A stretch of DNA of 62,098 nt from Rhodanobacteraceae bacterium (lineage in GTDB: Bacteria; Acidobacteriota; Terriglobia; Terriglobales; Acidobacteriaceae), in NCBI GenBank assembly GCA_025350865.1, contig JANXWZ010000213.1:1-62098 (forward strand), given 5' to 3'. The translations under genes and the position numbers were made by a program. Under the pieces are notes generated by a model. That model made no database searches, was not told the DNA's origin, and saw only the letters and a list, made by a program, of their open reading frames with translations. This document shows positions 50,681 through 59,090 of the stretch, in pieces. The first letter of the stretch is position 1, and each line of letters starts with the position of its first letter.

Positions 50681-51229
50681 TTAGGCGGTGAGGGGTGCGG
50701 CGGCCGGTTGTGTGGGGGATTTCCTGCGGAGCAGTGCGGCGGAGATCAGTGTCATCAGGAGGCCGACGGGAAAAGGCTCGATGAAGGTCATGGCGGCATT
50801 GAAGAACGGGTTCTGGTAGAGCTGCATGAAGTGGTTCTGCTGGTCGATCTGCGTCTGTATCTGGGCGGCGGAGGCTCCGCTGGATTTTATCTTTGCGATG
50901 ACCTGCGCGTTGTAGTTATCCATAAAGTGAGGCAGGAAGTTGAAGTACACGATCTCCCAGGTGACGACGTAGAACAGGCAGGAGATAACCGTAATGGCGA
51001 TGCCGATGGTGAAGCCTTTGCCGAAGGTAATCTGGCCCTCACCGGTGGTGTCGCGGTAGGAGCGAATACCGAAGTAGATGAGCAGGAAGGACAGCACCAT
51101 GCCGGTGTAGCCGATCAGCGCGCCCTTGTTGCCGTGGCCGAGGTTGTCGATGAACGGGACCGTCGACAGCATGAAGATCGACGAGAGGACGCCTGAGATG
51201 ATGCCGAAGGTGAGGATGGTCTTTTTCAC
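50681..51229 (-). CDS. DUF4199 membrane protein
   Basis: A 182-residue membrane protein with four hydrophobic segments: ILTFGIISGVLSSIFML, GYTGMVLSFLLIYFGI, GFTIGIAITVISCLFYVVTW and FPVGLLMTLISAALL. The soluble loop between 3 and 4 (FLPHFMDNYNAQVIAKIKSS) is typical of DUF4199. The GTG at 51229 has AGGAG at seven bases and fits the family start. An open frame further upstream is not conserved. It is 122 bases downstream of a membrane LuxR gene, a pairing that suggests joint regulation. Confidence 0.82.
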   Translation of the reverse strand: MKKTILTFGIISGVLSSIFMLSTVPFIDNLGHGNKGALIGYTGMVLSFLLIYFGIRSYRDTTGEGQITFGKGFTIGIAITVISCLFYVVTWEIVYFNFLPHFMDNYNAQVIAKIKSSGASAAQIQTQIDQQNHFMQLYQNPFFNAAMTFIEPFPVGLLMTLISAALLRRKSPTQPAAAPLTA

Positions 51230-51351
51230 TGTTTTGCTCCTGGGACGGGATGAGGATGGAGCGACATTACCTTGCAGGACGGGGGCGATGTCGTCATGCT
51301 TTCGGATGATTTTGTCGATTTCGGGCAAAATCATACGATTTGGTGAGCGAT

Positions 51352-51798
51352 TCAGGGTAGCAGGCCGAGTTCCTTGCCCATCTGGACAGCCTGGGTCCGG
51401 CGGCGGGCGCCGACTTTGTCGAAGGCGCGGGCGCAGTGGGTCTTGACGGTGTTCTCGCTGACGAAGAGCTTTTCCGCGATCTCCCGGTTCGTCAGGCCCT
51501 GAGCTACGAGTTGGAGAATCTCCATCTCGCGGCGGGTGATGCCGAGCGAGTCCCGTTTGCTGTCATCAAGCACGAAAAGGGTGCGGACCTCCTGCACGAC
51601 GATGGTCGGTACCGGCGTTGAGGCGGGGCGCGTCAGTTTGAGGCCAAGCCCGATTCCCAAGACTGAGAACGTGATGGCGGTGAGCAGGCCATAGATCTCC
51701 ATCGAGTGGTCGATCACGAGGAACCGGTACTCGGTCCACTTGAGCACGGCGATGAGGATGCCGCCGATCAGCCCGAGAATGGGGATCTGTCGCTTCAT
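51352..51798 (-). CDS. membrane-anchored LuxR-type regulator
   Basis: A 148-residue protein. Two hydrophobic helices at the start (IPILGLIGGILIAVLKW and IYGLLTAITFSVLGIGLGL) are followed by a linker and a C-terminal LuxR/FixJ helix-turn-helix: LGITRREMEILQLVAQGLTNREIAEKLFVSENTVKTH. There is no receiver domain, so signal input must come through the membrane part. It probably controls the following DUF4199 gene. It is divergent from the DUF1761 gene. Confidence 0.88.
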   Translation of the reverse strand: MKRQIPILGLIGGILIAVLKWTEYRFLVIDHSMEIYGLLTAITFSVLGIGLGLKLTRPASTPVPTIVVQEVRTLFVLDDSKRDSLGITRREMEILQLVAQGLTNREIAEKLFVSENTVKTHCARAFDKVGARRRTQAVQMGKELGLLP

Positions 51799-51904
51799 AG
51801 GTGCGGGTGTTGCGCTGAGGATGATAGTAACTGACGCGAATTAACTTGACAGCGATGCAAGCGTGGGCGAAATAAAATTCAACGAAATCTGAACGGAGAT
51901 ATCG

Positions 51905-52312
51905 ATGGAGTCGTTCCATAATATTCCGCACTTTAATGTCTGGGCCATTCTGGTGTCGGGCCTGATCCTATGGTTTCTGGGTGCGACCTGGTACTCTCCC
52001 GCGCTGTTCGCCAAGCCTTGGATGGCCGCGCTGAATATCGTGCCGAGTCACGAGAAGAAGGGTATGATCGCCTCGCTGGTCGGGGACATTCTGCTGTCGT
52101 TCGTACTGCTCCACTTTGTCCTTTGGTAGGGTGCGTCCAGCTTTGGCGGCGGAGCGTTTGTTGGGTTCATCAGCTGGCTCGGTTTCTTCGCCGCAACACA
52201 GTTGCCGCAGGGGATTTATGAGGGGCGTCCGGCGAAGCTGTTCCTGATCAACGCCGGGTATTGGTTGGTGGGATTGTTAATTGTGGGTGGGATGCTGGCG
52301 GTCTGGAGATAG
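51905..52312 (+). pseudogene. DUF1761 membrane protein with one in-frame amber stop
   Basis: The frame from ATG 51905 (GGAGA six bases before) reads the family start NIPHFNVWAILVSGLILWFL and GATWYSPALFAKPWM, then HFVLW. TAG at 52127-52129 interrupts it. The same frame continues without other damage: GASSFGGGAFVGFISWLGFF, LPQGIYEGRPAKLFLINAGY, to a normal stop at 52310-52312. One base change would restore 135 codons. It may be a recent lesion, a sequencing error or read-through. Confidence 0.8.
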
Positions 52313-52330
52313 GAAGTCGACCCGCACCGG

Positions 52331-53236
52331 TCATTTAAGGAAGGTTTGAACCTCTTTGTCGAACACGGCGGGCTGATCGAACATGATGAAGTGGCGGCTG
52401 TTTTCGATCCGGTGGATGGTGAGGTTGGGCATGGTGCTGTAGGCACCGGAGTATACGGAGTCGATCTTGCTTGTATCGGGGCCAACGGCGGTGGCGTCGA
52501 AGGGGTAGAGCAGGGTGGCCGGTGTCTTGATGGAGGCCAGAGCGGGGCGGAGATCGGTGACCAGGTCCTCAAACATGGCGTTGGTCATGACGGCGCGGTC
52601 GGAGTTGCGGGAGTTGGCAGCGACAAGCTTCTGGGCTGCAGGGTCGTTGACCAGGTAGGTCGCAGTTTGCGCAGCCTGCGCGGCGTAAGCCTCGTCGGAG
52701 ATGCTCATCATCTGGGTGCGCATGGCCTCAGCCTGCGGGGTTACGGCAGCGACGGTCGCGTGTGCGTCGAAGACCAACGCGTAGAAAGGGAGCGTGTCGA
52801 CGATCATCAGTTTCTGCAGGTCCTCCGGGTTAGCCTGCGCGAGCATCAGCCCGAGCAAGCCGCCCAGGGAGTGGCCGATGACCGCGGGATGCAGGTGGTT
52901 TGCGGTGAGGTATTGGTGAAGCTCGGCGACGACCGGCGCGAGGAAAGGTCCGCTGGCGTTGGTACCGGCAGCCTGTCCGGCGAAGCCGTTGATCTGCAGA
53001 CGATAGAGGCGATATTTCGGGGCGAGGATTTTTGCCTCCGCGTCGAATACCTCGCGGCCGCTGGGGAGGCCCGGAAGAAGCAACACGGCAGGAGCGTCAG
53101 CGGGGCCTTCCGTCACCACCGTAAAGCGGGTCGGAGTGAAAGCTTTCGTTTGCGAGTGGGACGGCGTGGTGATCAGTAGCAAGACGCCGCCGAGTGTGAG
53201 GGCGAGCGAGAAGAGGTTAGTGAGCAGGTTGCGCAT
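52331..53236 (-). CDS. exported alpha/beta hydrolase
   Basis: A 301-residue hydrolase with a signal peptide (MRNLLTNLFSLALTLGGVLL, cleaved near SHSQ). Core: VLLLPGLPSGREVFD, the nucleophile elbow VIGHSLGGLLGLML, ALVFDAHATV, and the closing His in ENSRHFIMFDQP. No substrate is indicated. ATG 53236 with AGGAG seven bases upstream; the longer frame is not conserved. Its stop is 18 bases from the broken DUF1761 gene. Confidence 0.88.
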   Translation of the reverse strand: MRNLLTNLFSLALTLGGVLLLITTPSHSQTKAFTPTRFTVVTEGPADAPAVLLLPGLPSGREVFDAEAKILAPKYRLYRLQINGFAGQAAGTNASGPFLAPVVAELHQYLTANHLHPAVIGHSLGGLLGLMLAQANPEDLQKLMIVDTLPFYALVFDAHATVAAVTPQAEAMRTQMMSISDEAYAAQAAQTATYLVNDPAAQKLVAANSRNSDRAVMTNAMFEDLVTDLRPALASIKTPATLLYPFDATAVGPDTSKIDSVYSGAYSTMPNLTIHRIENSRHFIMFDQPAVFDKEVQTFLK

Positions 53237-53356
53237 GTGGAATCTCCTTGGTTCGGAAGCGTGTTGGGGCGCCACTCCTCAACAATGCGGGAGTGGGCGG
53301 CGAAAAGCATGTGTGTGGAGTCAGCGAAGTGGGGTGACGATTGTCATGGGACTGGC

Positions 53357-53548
53357 TCAGGAGTCGGTGAAGATGGACTCGATTGGCAGGGCAAAGAGGC
53401 GGGCGATGCGGAAGGCGAGCGGCAACGACGGATCATATTTGCCGGTCTCAATGGCGTTGATGGACTGGCGCGAGACCTCAAGTTGATCGGCCAGGTGCTG
53501 CTGCGACCAGTTGCGTTCGGCGCGAAGAAGGCGGAGTCGGTTATTCAT
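53357..53548 (-). CDS. small XRE-family repressor
   Basis: A 63-residue DNA-binding protein, nearly all helix-turn-helix: LRLLRAERNWSQQHLADQLE, VSRQSINAIETGKYDPSLPL, AFRIARLF. It is the last gene of a three-gene operon and overlaps the preceding membrane-protein gene by eight bases. Repressors of this kind usually bind the operon promoter. GACAAG half-sites lie in that promoter at 54204-54243. Confidence 0.9.
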   Translation of the reverse strand: MNNRLRLLRAERNWSQQHLADQLEVSRQSINAIETGKYDPSLPLAFRIARLFALPIESIFTDS

Positions 53549-53960
53549 CGCGACCCATCCTGTAGCGCATGCGCAGCGGAACGTTCGCTAACCCGAAGAA
53601 GAACCAGTAGACGACGTATAGATAGAAGGCGGGCAGCGGGGTAACCTTCGACAGCATCTCCAGCAGTCCCCATGTTGAGGCGGTGACAAGGGTCAGAGCT
53701 GTAGCCCAAAGTAGCCCCTGCACCAGCAGTTCGCGTTGAAATTCGTCCGTTTCCTCCTTGAGGTAAAGTCCCACCACAGCGACTGTCGCGGCGGTGGCCA
53801 GAGCGGGGAAGATAGTCAGAATGATCGCGACAAGCTGCGACGGATGGCTATGATTCACGGCGTAGACAGCGGGTAGCAGGGTAACAACGTAAGCGCATGA
53901 GGAGAAAAGCATACGACGGTTATAACGGCGGACTGCAGGACTTTTGGGTTGGCAATACAT
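53541..53960 (-). CDS. four-helix membrane protein of the XRE operon
   Basis: A 139-residue protein with four hydrophobic segments (MLFSSCAYVVTLLPAVYAV, LVAIILTIFPALATAATVAVVG, WATALTLVTASTWGLLEML, FYLYVVYWFFFGLANV) and a conserved cytoplasmic turn YLKEETDEFQRELLVQ. Such proteins are repeatedly found next to a tiny XRE gene, but their function is unknown. The ATG has AAGGAAA upstream. Confidence 0.82.
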   Translation of the reverse strand: MYCQPKSPAVRRYNRRMLFSSCAYVVTLLPAVYAVNHSHPSQLVAIILTIFPALATAATVAVVGLYLKEETDEFQRELLVQGLLWATALTLVTASTWGLLEMLSKVTPLPAFYLYVVYWFFFGLANVPLRMRYRMGRDE

Positions 53961-53981
53961 GGTGGTTTCCTTTCGGGGAAT

Positions 53982-54182
53982 TTATGCGGCAGTGCGCCGC
54001 TTGCTGCAGACGAAGTATGCCGCGAGGGCGAAGGCCAGGACGAGGCAAAGTGCGATCACTGCTCCCAAAGTCCAGGGCTGTCCGGGCCGTGCACTGGATT
54101 TGGAGAGGAAGAGCCACGGCATGGAGCAATAGATAGCGATCATTGCGCCGTTGTTATTGCGACGTTTGCAGAGATGAATCAT
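53982..54182 (-). CDS. single-pass small membrane protein, first gene of the XRE operon
   Basis: A 66-residue protein with two hydrophobic stretches (MIAIYCSMPWLFLS and TLGAVIALCLVLAFALAAYFVC) and a basic end CSKRRTAA. Strong ribosome site AAAGGAGA. It ends 21 bases before the next gene. No family recognised. Confidence 0.75.
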   Translation of the reverse strand: MIHLCKRRNNNGAMIAIYCSMPWLFLSKSSARPGQPWTLGAVIALCLVLAFALAAYFVCSKRRTAA

Positions 54183-54203
54183 GATTGGTCTCCTTTACTG
54201 AAT

Positions 54204-54242
54204 GACAAGCTAACCTTACGACAAGTATCCTTGTCATGTCAA
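54204..54242 (-). promoter_or_regulatory. self-regulated promoter of the XRE operon
   Basis: Read on the minus strand: TTGACA (plus 54237-54242) as -35, eighteen bases, TAAGGT (plus 54213-54218) as -10. Between them lies GACAAG GATA CTTGTC (plus 54220-54235), a symmetric operator, with another GACAAG at plus 54204-54209 and a partial one at 54239. A repressor bound there would block RNA polymerase. Confidence 0.65.
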
Positions 54243-54339
54243 GGGTGCTTGACCATTTATTTTTGGCACGAGTGCCCTATTCGCGGGCTGCGACCACTTC
54301 GTGGGGTTTCGGACGCTTCGCGTGTTTTAGGCTTGTTGC

Positions 54340-55659
54340 ATGAATGTCAATTTCGCCGAGAGGGCGCATAACCATAACTGGAAGCTCGACCCCATTGTGC
54401 GGTCGCTGCTCGATACCGACTTTTACAAGCTGCTGATGCTGCAGTTCATCTGGAAAAACTTTCCGCAAGTCCACGTGACCAGCGAGGTGACCAATCGCAC
54501 CGTGAAGATGCGGCTGGCGGAGCGCGTGGGTGCACCGGCGCTGATTGAACAGATGGAGCATGTGCGGCAGCTCAGGTTTCGGCGCAGCGAGCTGGTTTGG
54601 CTAGCCGGAAATACGTTTTATGGGACTCGAACGATCTTCTCGCCGGAGTTTCTGGAGTGGCTGGAGAACGACTTCAAGCTGAGTGAGTATGAGGTATCGG
54701 AACACGACGGGCAGCTGGTGCTGCGGTTCAGCGGCAAGTGGGCCGATGTGACGATGTGGGAGGTCTACGCGCTGGCGATCGTATCCGAGCTGAAGACTCG
54801 GACGGCGCTGGCGGAGTTGACGGAGCTGGAGCTGGATGTGCTGTATGCGCGGGCCAAGACGCGGCTCTGGGACAAGATCAAGATGTTGACCGAGCCGGGG
54901 TTGGAGCGGTTGCAGATTTCAGACTTCGGGACGCGGCGGCGGCACAGCTTTCTGTGGCAGGAGTACTGCGTGCAGGCGATGCAGATTTCGCTGGGGGAGT
55001 CGAAGTTTACCGGGACATCGAACACGGCGCTGGCTTATAAACACGACTTGGAAGCGATCGGGACGAATGCGCATGAGCTGCCGATGGCGATGGCGGCGCT
55101 TGCCTCTCGGGGGAGCGATGAGGAGCTTCGCGAATCGCAATACAAGGTGCTGGAGCTTTGGCAGCAGAGCTACGGCGGGGCGCTGAAGATCATGCTGCCG
55201 GATACGTTTGGGACGACGCAGTTTCTGGAGGGCGCACCGGAGTGGGTGGCGGACTGGACGGGGCAGCGCATCGATTCGAAAGACCCGGTGATTGCGGGCG
55301 ATGAGTACATTGCCTGGGTTGCGGCGGGAGGTCGAGACCCGCGCAGAAAGCGTTTGATTGCGAGCGATGGGCTGGATGTGGAGGAGATCGTCCGGCTGCA
55401 CCTTTACTTCGCGGACCGGATCCGGTTCAGCGCAGGCTGGGGGACTCTGCTGACGAACGATTTCCGCGGCTGCCATCCGCGCGGCGAGGATACGCTGGGG
55501 CCGCTGAGTCTGGTTTGCAAGCTGACCAGCGTGGAGGGGATACCGACGGTAAAGCTGAGCGACAATCCGCGCAAGTCGATGGGGCCGGCGGAGTTGGTGG
55601 AGCGGTATCGGCGAGTGTTTGGGACGGTGGCTGTGGGGGCGGTGGAAGTGTTGGTTTAG
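54340..55659 (+). CDS. pncB: nicotinate phosphoribosyltransferase
   Basis: NAD salvage: nicotinate plus PRPP to nicotinate mononucleotide, driven by ATP. A 439-residue enzyme starting SLLDTDFYKLLMLQFIWKNFP, with TFYGTRTIFSPEF, DFGTRRRHSF, the phosphate-binding FTGTSNTALAYKHDLEAIGTNAHE, LPDTFGTTQF and the C-terminal SVEGIPTVKLSDNPRK. It matches the long (PncB-type) form. It is divergent from the XRE operon and followed by a dispersed repeat. Confidence 0.96.
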   Translation: MNVNFAERAHNHNWKLDPIVRSLLDTDFYKLLMLQFIWKNFPQVHVTSEVTNRTVKMRLAERVGAPALIEQMEHVRQLRFRRSELVWLAGNTFYGTRTIFSPEFLEWLENDFKLSEYEVSEHDGQLVLRFSGKWADVTMWEVYALAIVSELKTRTALAELTELELDVLYARAKTRLWDKIKMLTEPGLERLQISDFGTRRRHSFLWQEYCVQAMQISLGESKFTGTSNTALAYKHDLEAIGTNAHELPMAMAALASRGSDEELRESQYKVLELWQQSYGGALKIMLPDTFGTTQFLEGAPEWVADWTGQRIDSKDPVIAGDEYIAWVAAGGRDPRRKRLIASDGLDVEEIVRLHLYFADRIRFSAGWGTLLTNDFRGCHPRGEDTLGPLSLVCKLTSVEGIPTVKLSDNPRKSMGPAELVERYRRVFGTVAVGAVEVLV

Positions 55660-55674
55660 GGATGCGAGGATGTC

Positions 55675-55722
55675 GCACCCCACCTCAATTGCGGTGAGGC
55701 TGCGATTGAGATGGGGCACCCC
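55675..55722. repeat. dispersed repeat CCCCACCTCAATT...GATGGGGCACCCCC, copy 3
   Basis: CCCACCTCAATTGC pairs with GCGATTGAGATGGG. It lies between pncB and the S1/P1 nuclease gene. Same family as 30415 and 50626. Confidence 0.8.
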
Positions 55723-55745
55723 CAGGGGGTGGATATACTGTCGGT

Positions 55746-56711
55746 ATGCGGATACAGGGAGTAGTGCGGGTGGTGGTTGCGGTGGCGTTGGTGCCGATGG
55801 TCCTGGTCGAGCGGAGCGTTGCGTGGGGCAGTGATGGGCACAAGATGATCAACCGGCTGGCGGCGGCTGCGCTGCCCAGCGATGTGCCGGAGTTTCTGCG
55901 GTCGCAATCCGCGCTGGATGCGATGGAGTATTACGGGCCGGAGCCGGATCGCTGGAAGGGGCAGCTGGAGCCGGAGTTGAGCCAGGCGGGGTCGCCGGAG
56001 CACTTTATGGATATGGAGTGGGCGGACATGATTGGCGTGCCTCTGCCGCGGCGCCGATACGACTTTGTAAGGGCTTTGGCTTTCGCGCAAAAATCGCATG
56101 TGGAGATTCCGCTGACGCCGGAAAAGGTTGGGCTGCAGCCGTATGTGACGGATGAGTACTACGAGCGGATCAAGGCGGCGATGCGCGAGTATCGAGGGCT
56201 GGTGGCGGCGCACAAAGATGTGAAGCCGGTGGAGGCTGAGATCGTGTTCTTGTGCGGGATTATGGGGCACTTCGTGGCGGATGGCTCGCAGCCCCTGCAT
56301 GCCACCATCCAGTACAACGGCTGGACGGGCGAGAACCCCAAAGGCTATACGACGGAACACAGGATTCATGCGCAATTCGAGTCTGACTTTGTTACCGCCA
56401 ATGTGAACCCGGCGAAAGATATTGCTCCGTTGATTGCGAAGCAGCCGGTGGTGCTGGCCGATGTTTTTGAAGATTATGTGAAATATCTGCGCCACTCGGA
56501 ATCATTGGTGGACCAGACATACGAGTTTGAGAAGGCCGGTGGCTTCAAAGGTGCGGGGTCGGTGGAGTCCAGGGCTTTTGTGGATGAGCGCCTGGCGGCT
56601 GGCGCTACGGAGCTGCGGGACATTATTTATACGGCCTGGGTGCGCAGCGGCGATCCGGTACCGCAGTATCGGAACGGCGCACGGACGACGACGACGCCTC
56701 CCGGCATGTAA
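55746..56711 (+). CDS. secreted S1/P1-type nuclease
   Basis: A 321-residue exported zinc enzyme. The signal peptide (MRIQGVVRVVVAVALVPMVL) ends before a mature start at WGSDGHKMINRLAA (27 on), where the N-terminal Trp binds zinc in S1/P1 nucleases. Further zinc ligands sit in SPEHFMDMEWADM, GIMGHFVADGSQPLHA and HRIHAQFESDF. It should cleave single-stranded nucleic acid or 3'-nucleotides outside the cytoplasm; some relatives are phospholipase C-like. The C-terminal tail is Thr-rich. Confidence 0.87.
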   Translation: MRIQGVVRVVVAVALVPMVLVERSVAWGSDGHKMINRLAAAALPSDVPEFLRSQSALDAMEYYGPEPDRWKGQLEPELSQAGSPEHFMDMEWADMIGVPLPRRRYDFVRALAFAQKSHVEIPLTPEKVGLQPYVTDEYYERIKAAMREYRGLVAAHKDVKPVEAEIVFLCGIMGHFVADGSQPLHATIQYNGWTGENPKGYTTEHRIHAQFESDFVTANVNPAKDIAPLIAKQPVVLADVFEDYVKYLRHSESLVDQTYEFEKAGGFKGAGSVESRAFVDERLAAGATELRDIIYTAWVRSGDPVPQYRNGARTTTTPPGM

Positions 56712-56722
56712 CCGTGCGGGAG

Positions 56723-57280
56723 TCAGGCGGGGTGTTGGTGCAGCTTCAGCAACAGGCGTCGCAGGATCGGGTGTAGCGCGGCGGCGAGCAGCGGGGTGAG
56801 GATGGTTGCGACCAGTAGCCAAACCACGAGACCGTGCCACTGCCAGGTCCAGAGCATTTGGGCGGTCGACCAGGGATGCTGGCGCATCAGGTGGATCAGG
56901 TCGTTCGGTTCGAGTGGTGGTGGCCCTGTGCGGAAGAGGATTTGACCTGCCCGCAGCCACGCGGCCAGCAGCGCAAGCTGGATCGGAAAGCTGAGGTGGT
57001 TGGCGATCTGCGACGCGACCAGGTTGAGCCGAAAGCAAAAGGCAACCGCAAGGCAAAGCAGTGTCGTCGAACCAATGATTGGGTTGATGCCGATGGCAAC
57101 ACCTACGGCGAGCGACCAGGCAAGCTGGCGGGGCGTCGCACCGACCCGCAGGAGATGGATGAGCGGAGCAATCACCCTCGTTTGAAACAAGCCGCGGCGT
57201 GGCTTTGTTGGGGCGATCTTACTTTCCGCCGCGATAGGTGGGGAGGTCACTTCGGGTTTGGATGCTTCGACGAGGGCCAC
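56723..57280 (-). CDS. DUF2062 membrane protein
   Basis: A 185-residue protein with the DUF2062 core: LLRVGATPRQLAWSLAVGVAIG, INPIIGSTTLLCLAVAFCF, LNLVASQIANHLSFPIQLAL, and a C-terminal membrane helix WHGLVVWLLVATILTPLLAA. The first thirty residues are hydrophilic. Family members often sit with glycosyltransferases or acyltransferases; here a PlsC-like gene diverges from it. GTG start. Function unknown. Confidence 0.86.
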   Translation of the reverse strand: MALVEASKPEVTSPPIAAESKIAPTKPRRGLFQTRVIAPLIHLLRVGATPRQLAWSLAVGVAIGINPIIGSTTLLCLAVAFCFRLNLVASQIANHLSFPIQLALLAAWLRAGQILFRTGPPPLEPNDLIHLMRQHPWSTAQMLWTWQWHGLVVWLLVATILTPLLAAALHPILRRLLLKLHQHPA

Positions 57281-57364
57281 AGATGTAAGAATAGTGTTGT
57301 CTGGCGGTCGGGAAGACGCTGTCCGAAATATTCACGCAGGTTCGGGAATGAGGGGGTATCGCGG

Positions 57365-58168
57365 GTGGCGGTGATTCGGTCTGTGGTTCGGAGTGCTCTG
57401 GCAGCGGCGTATTTTGTGGGATTTGCGGTGCTACTGGCGTGGAAGAGGCCTAAGACTCGATGCGAACGGGCTGAGATGCTCAGTGCGTTCTGCCGTGCGC
57501 TACAGCGGACGTTCAAGATCGAATTCACGGTGGAAGGGCACTTTCCCAAGCGTGGAGTTCTGATCTCGAACCATACCGGCTATCTGGATATTCTGGCGTA
57601 TGCGGCGATGAATCCGGTGGTGTATTGCGCCAAGGGTGAGATGGAGAACTGGCCCCTGATCGGGTGGATTACGACGATGGTCGGGACGGTGTTTGTTGAT
57701 CGCGGGGCGGGTGGCTCGGCGGAGCGGGCGGTGAAGGGGATGCATGCGGCGGCAAAGGCGGGGATTCCCGTAGTGTTCTTCCCGGAGGGTACGACCAGCA
57801 ATGGGCAGCAGGTGCTCGAGTTCAAGACTGGGCTGCTGGCCAAGTCGCTGGAGGCGCAGCAACCGATTACGGTGGCGTTCATCTCGTACACGCTGGAAAA
57901 GGACAACGGCCCTGGAATCACGGTGACTGATGATGTCGCATTTTGGGGGGTGGATGCGTCAATGCTGAAGCATATCTTCAAGATGGTGAGTTTGTCCGGA
58001 GTACATGGGCATGTGCGGATTGCCGACGCACCGATCCGGTTCTCGGGTGAAGATATCGACCGGAAGCAGGCGGCGGCTGAGGCGCGTGAGGCGATGCTCG
58101 CGCTTGCACCACCAGCAGTGCAGGCGGCGAGCGAAGATGTGCGGGAATTGTCGGCATCATTGCACTAA
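57365..58168 (+). CDS. 1-acyl-glycerol-3-phosphate acyltransferase family
   Basis: A 267-residue PlsC-family acyltransferase. Motif I NHTGYLD (His 70, Asp 75), GTVFVDR, and motif III FPEGTTS are all present, with an N-terminal membrane anchor (ALAAAYFVGFAVLLAW). GTG 57365 has AGGGGG eight bases upstream; a much longer frame upstream is antisense to DUF2062 and not real. With the next two genes it forms an acyl-lipid cluster. It may make phosphatidic acid or act in ornithine-lipid synthesis beside the second PlsC-like gene. Confidence 0.88.
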   Translation: MAVIRSVVRSALAAAYFVGFAVLLAWKRPKTRCERAEMLSAFCRALQRTFKIEFTVEGHFPKRGVLISNHTGYLDILAYAAMNPVVYCAKGEMENWPLIGWITTMVGTVFVDRGAGGSAERAVKGMHAAAKAGIPVVFFPEGTTSNGQQVLEFKTGLLAKSLEAQQPITVAFISYTLEKDNGPGITVTDDVAFWGVDASMLKHIFKMVSLSGVHGHVRIADAPIRFSGEDIDRKQAAAEAREAMLALAPPAVQAASEDVRELSASLH

Positions 58169-58263
58169 AAATGATTCAACAAATGTTCACCGTCTAGAGA
58201 CGGCTCGTTATCGAAACGACAACATACTCAGCTTGTAACCAAGCCTAAGTGTGGAGTGAATCG

Positions 58264-59085
58264 ATGCCTGCTGCCGGTGGAATTGGTGCATCCGTTGAGG
58301 TGTTGCTCGAAGTGCGGGCAGACGTTTGTCAGTTTCCAACCAAACGCAATGTCTGGCTAGAGGGTGGGCCGTATGTGGTGCGGCTTGCTGAGACAAAGCA
58401 GGAGCGGACGGCGGCATTTCGGCTGCGGTTCTTGGTATTCAACCTGGAACTGAACGAAGGCTTGGAATCGGCGTACGAGGATGGGTATGACATCGATCGC
58501 TATGACGCAGTATGCGATCACCTGATCGTGGAGCATCGCGACACCGGTGCAGTGGTGGGGACATACCGGCTGCAGATGGGCGACATCGCCAAGAAGAATT
58601 TCGGATATTACGGGGAACAGGAGTTTGACTTTTCGCCGTTCGAAAGCCTGCGTTCGCAGATCGTCGAACTGGGGCGAGCCTGCATCCACCGCGACCATCG
58701 CTCGACCGAGGTGCTGAACCTGCTGTGGAAGGGGATTGCGCGGTACGTGATCGGCAACGGCGGACGATACATGATCGGGTGTTGCTCGCTGCCGTCGCTT
58801 GATAACGCGGCGGGCCATACGGTGTACAAGTCGCTGAAGAACTATTTGGTGGAGCCTTCGTTGATGACAGTTCCGACGGAACGCTACCGAATGGCGCATG
58901 CGCTGGAAGCCGAGACGAAGAAGGTCGACCCACCGAAGCTGCTGCGTGCTTACCTGACGATCGGGGCGAAGATTTGCTCCGAGCCGGCGATCGACTGGGA
59001 GTTCAAAACGATCGACTTTCTAACGCTGCTCGACCTGCAGACGCTGCATCCTCGAGTGGCGGCACGGTTTCTTGAGGGTTGCTGA
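58264..59085 (+). CDS. olsB: OlsB-like N-acyltransferase (ornithine lipid)
   Basis: A 273-residue GNAT-fold acyltransferase of the OlsB/hemolysin-like group that puts a 3-hydroxyacyl chain on ornithine. Features: YVVRLAETKQERTAAFRLRFLVFNLELNEG, the catalytic region YDAVCDHLIVEHRDTGAVVGTYRL, VELGRACIHRDHRSTEVLNLLWKGIA, and YMIGCCSLPS. ATG 58264 is fixed by GGAGTGA. The gap before it holds a small CCGTC/GACGG hairpin (58190-58203). It overlaps or abuts the OlsA-like gene, as expected for an ornithine-lipid operon. Confidence 0.87.
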   Translation: MPAAGGIGASVEVLLEVRADVCQFPTKRNVWLEGGPYVVRLAETKQERTAAFRLRFLVFNLELNEGLESAYEDGYDIDRYDAVCDHLIVEHRDTGAVVGTYRLQMGDIAKKNFGYYGEQEFDFSPFESLRSQIVELGRACIHRDHRSTEVLNLLWKGIARYVIGNGGRYMIGCCSLPSLDNAAGHTVYKSLKNYLVEPSLMTVPTERYRMAHALEAETKKVDPPKLLRAYLTIGAKICSEPAIDWEFKTIDFLTLLDLQTLHPRVAARFLEGC

Positions 59086-59090
59086 CCACC

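Noticed and set aside
56834..57364. 177 additional N-terminal codons for the first PlsC-like protein
   Set aside because: Antisense to the DUF2062 gene; the GTG at 57365 has a proper ribosome site and the family start.
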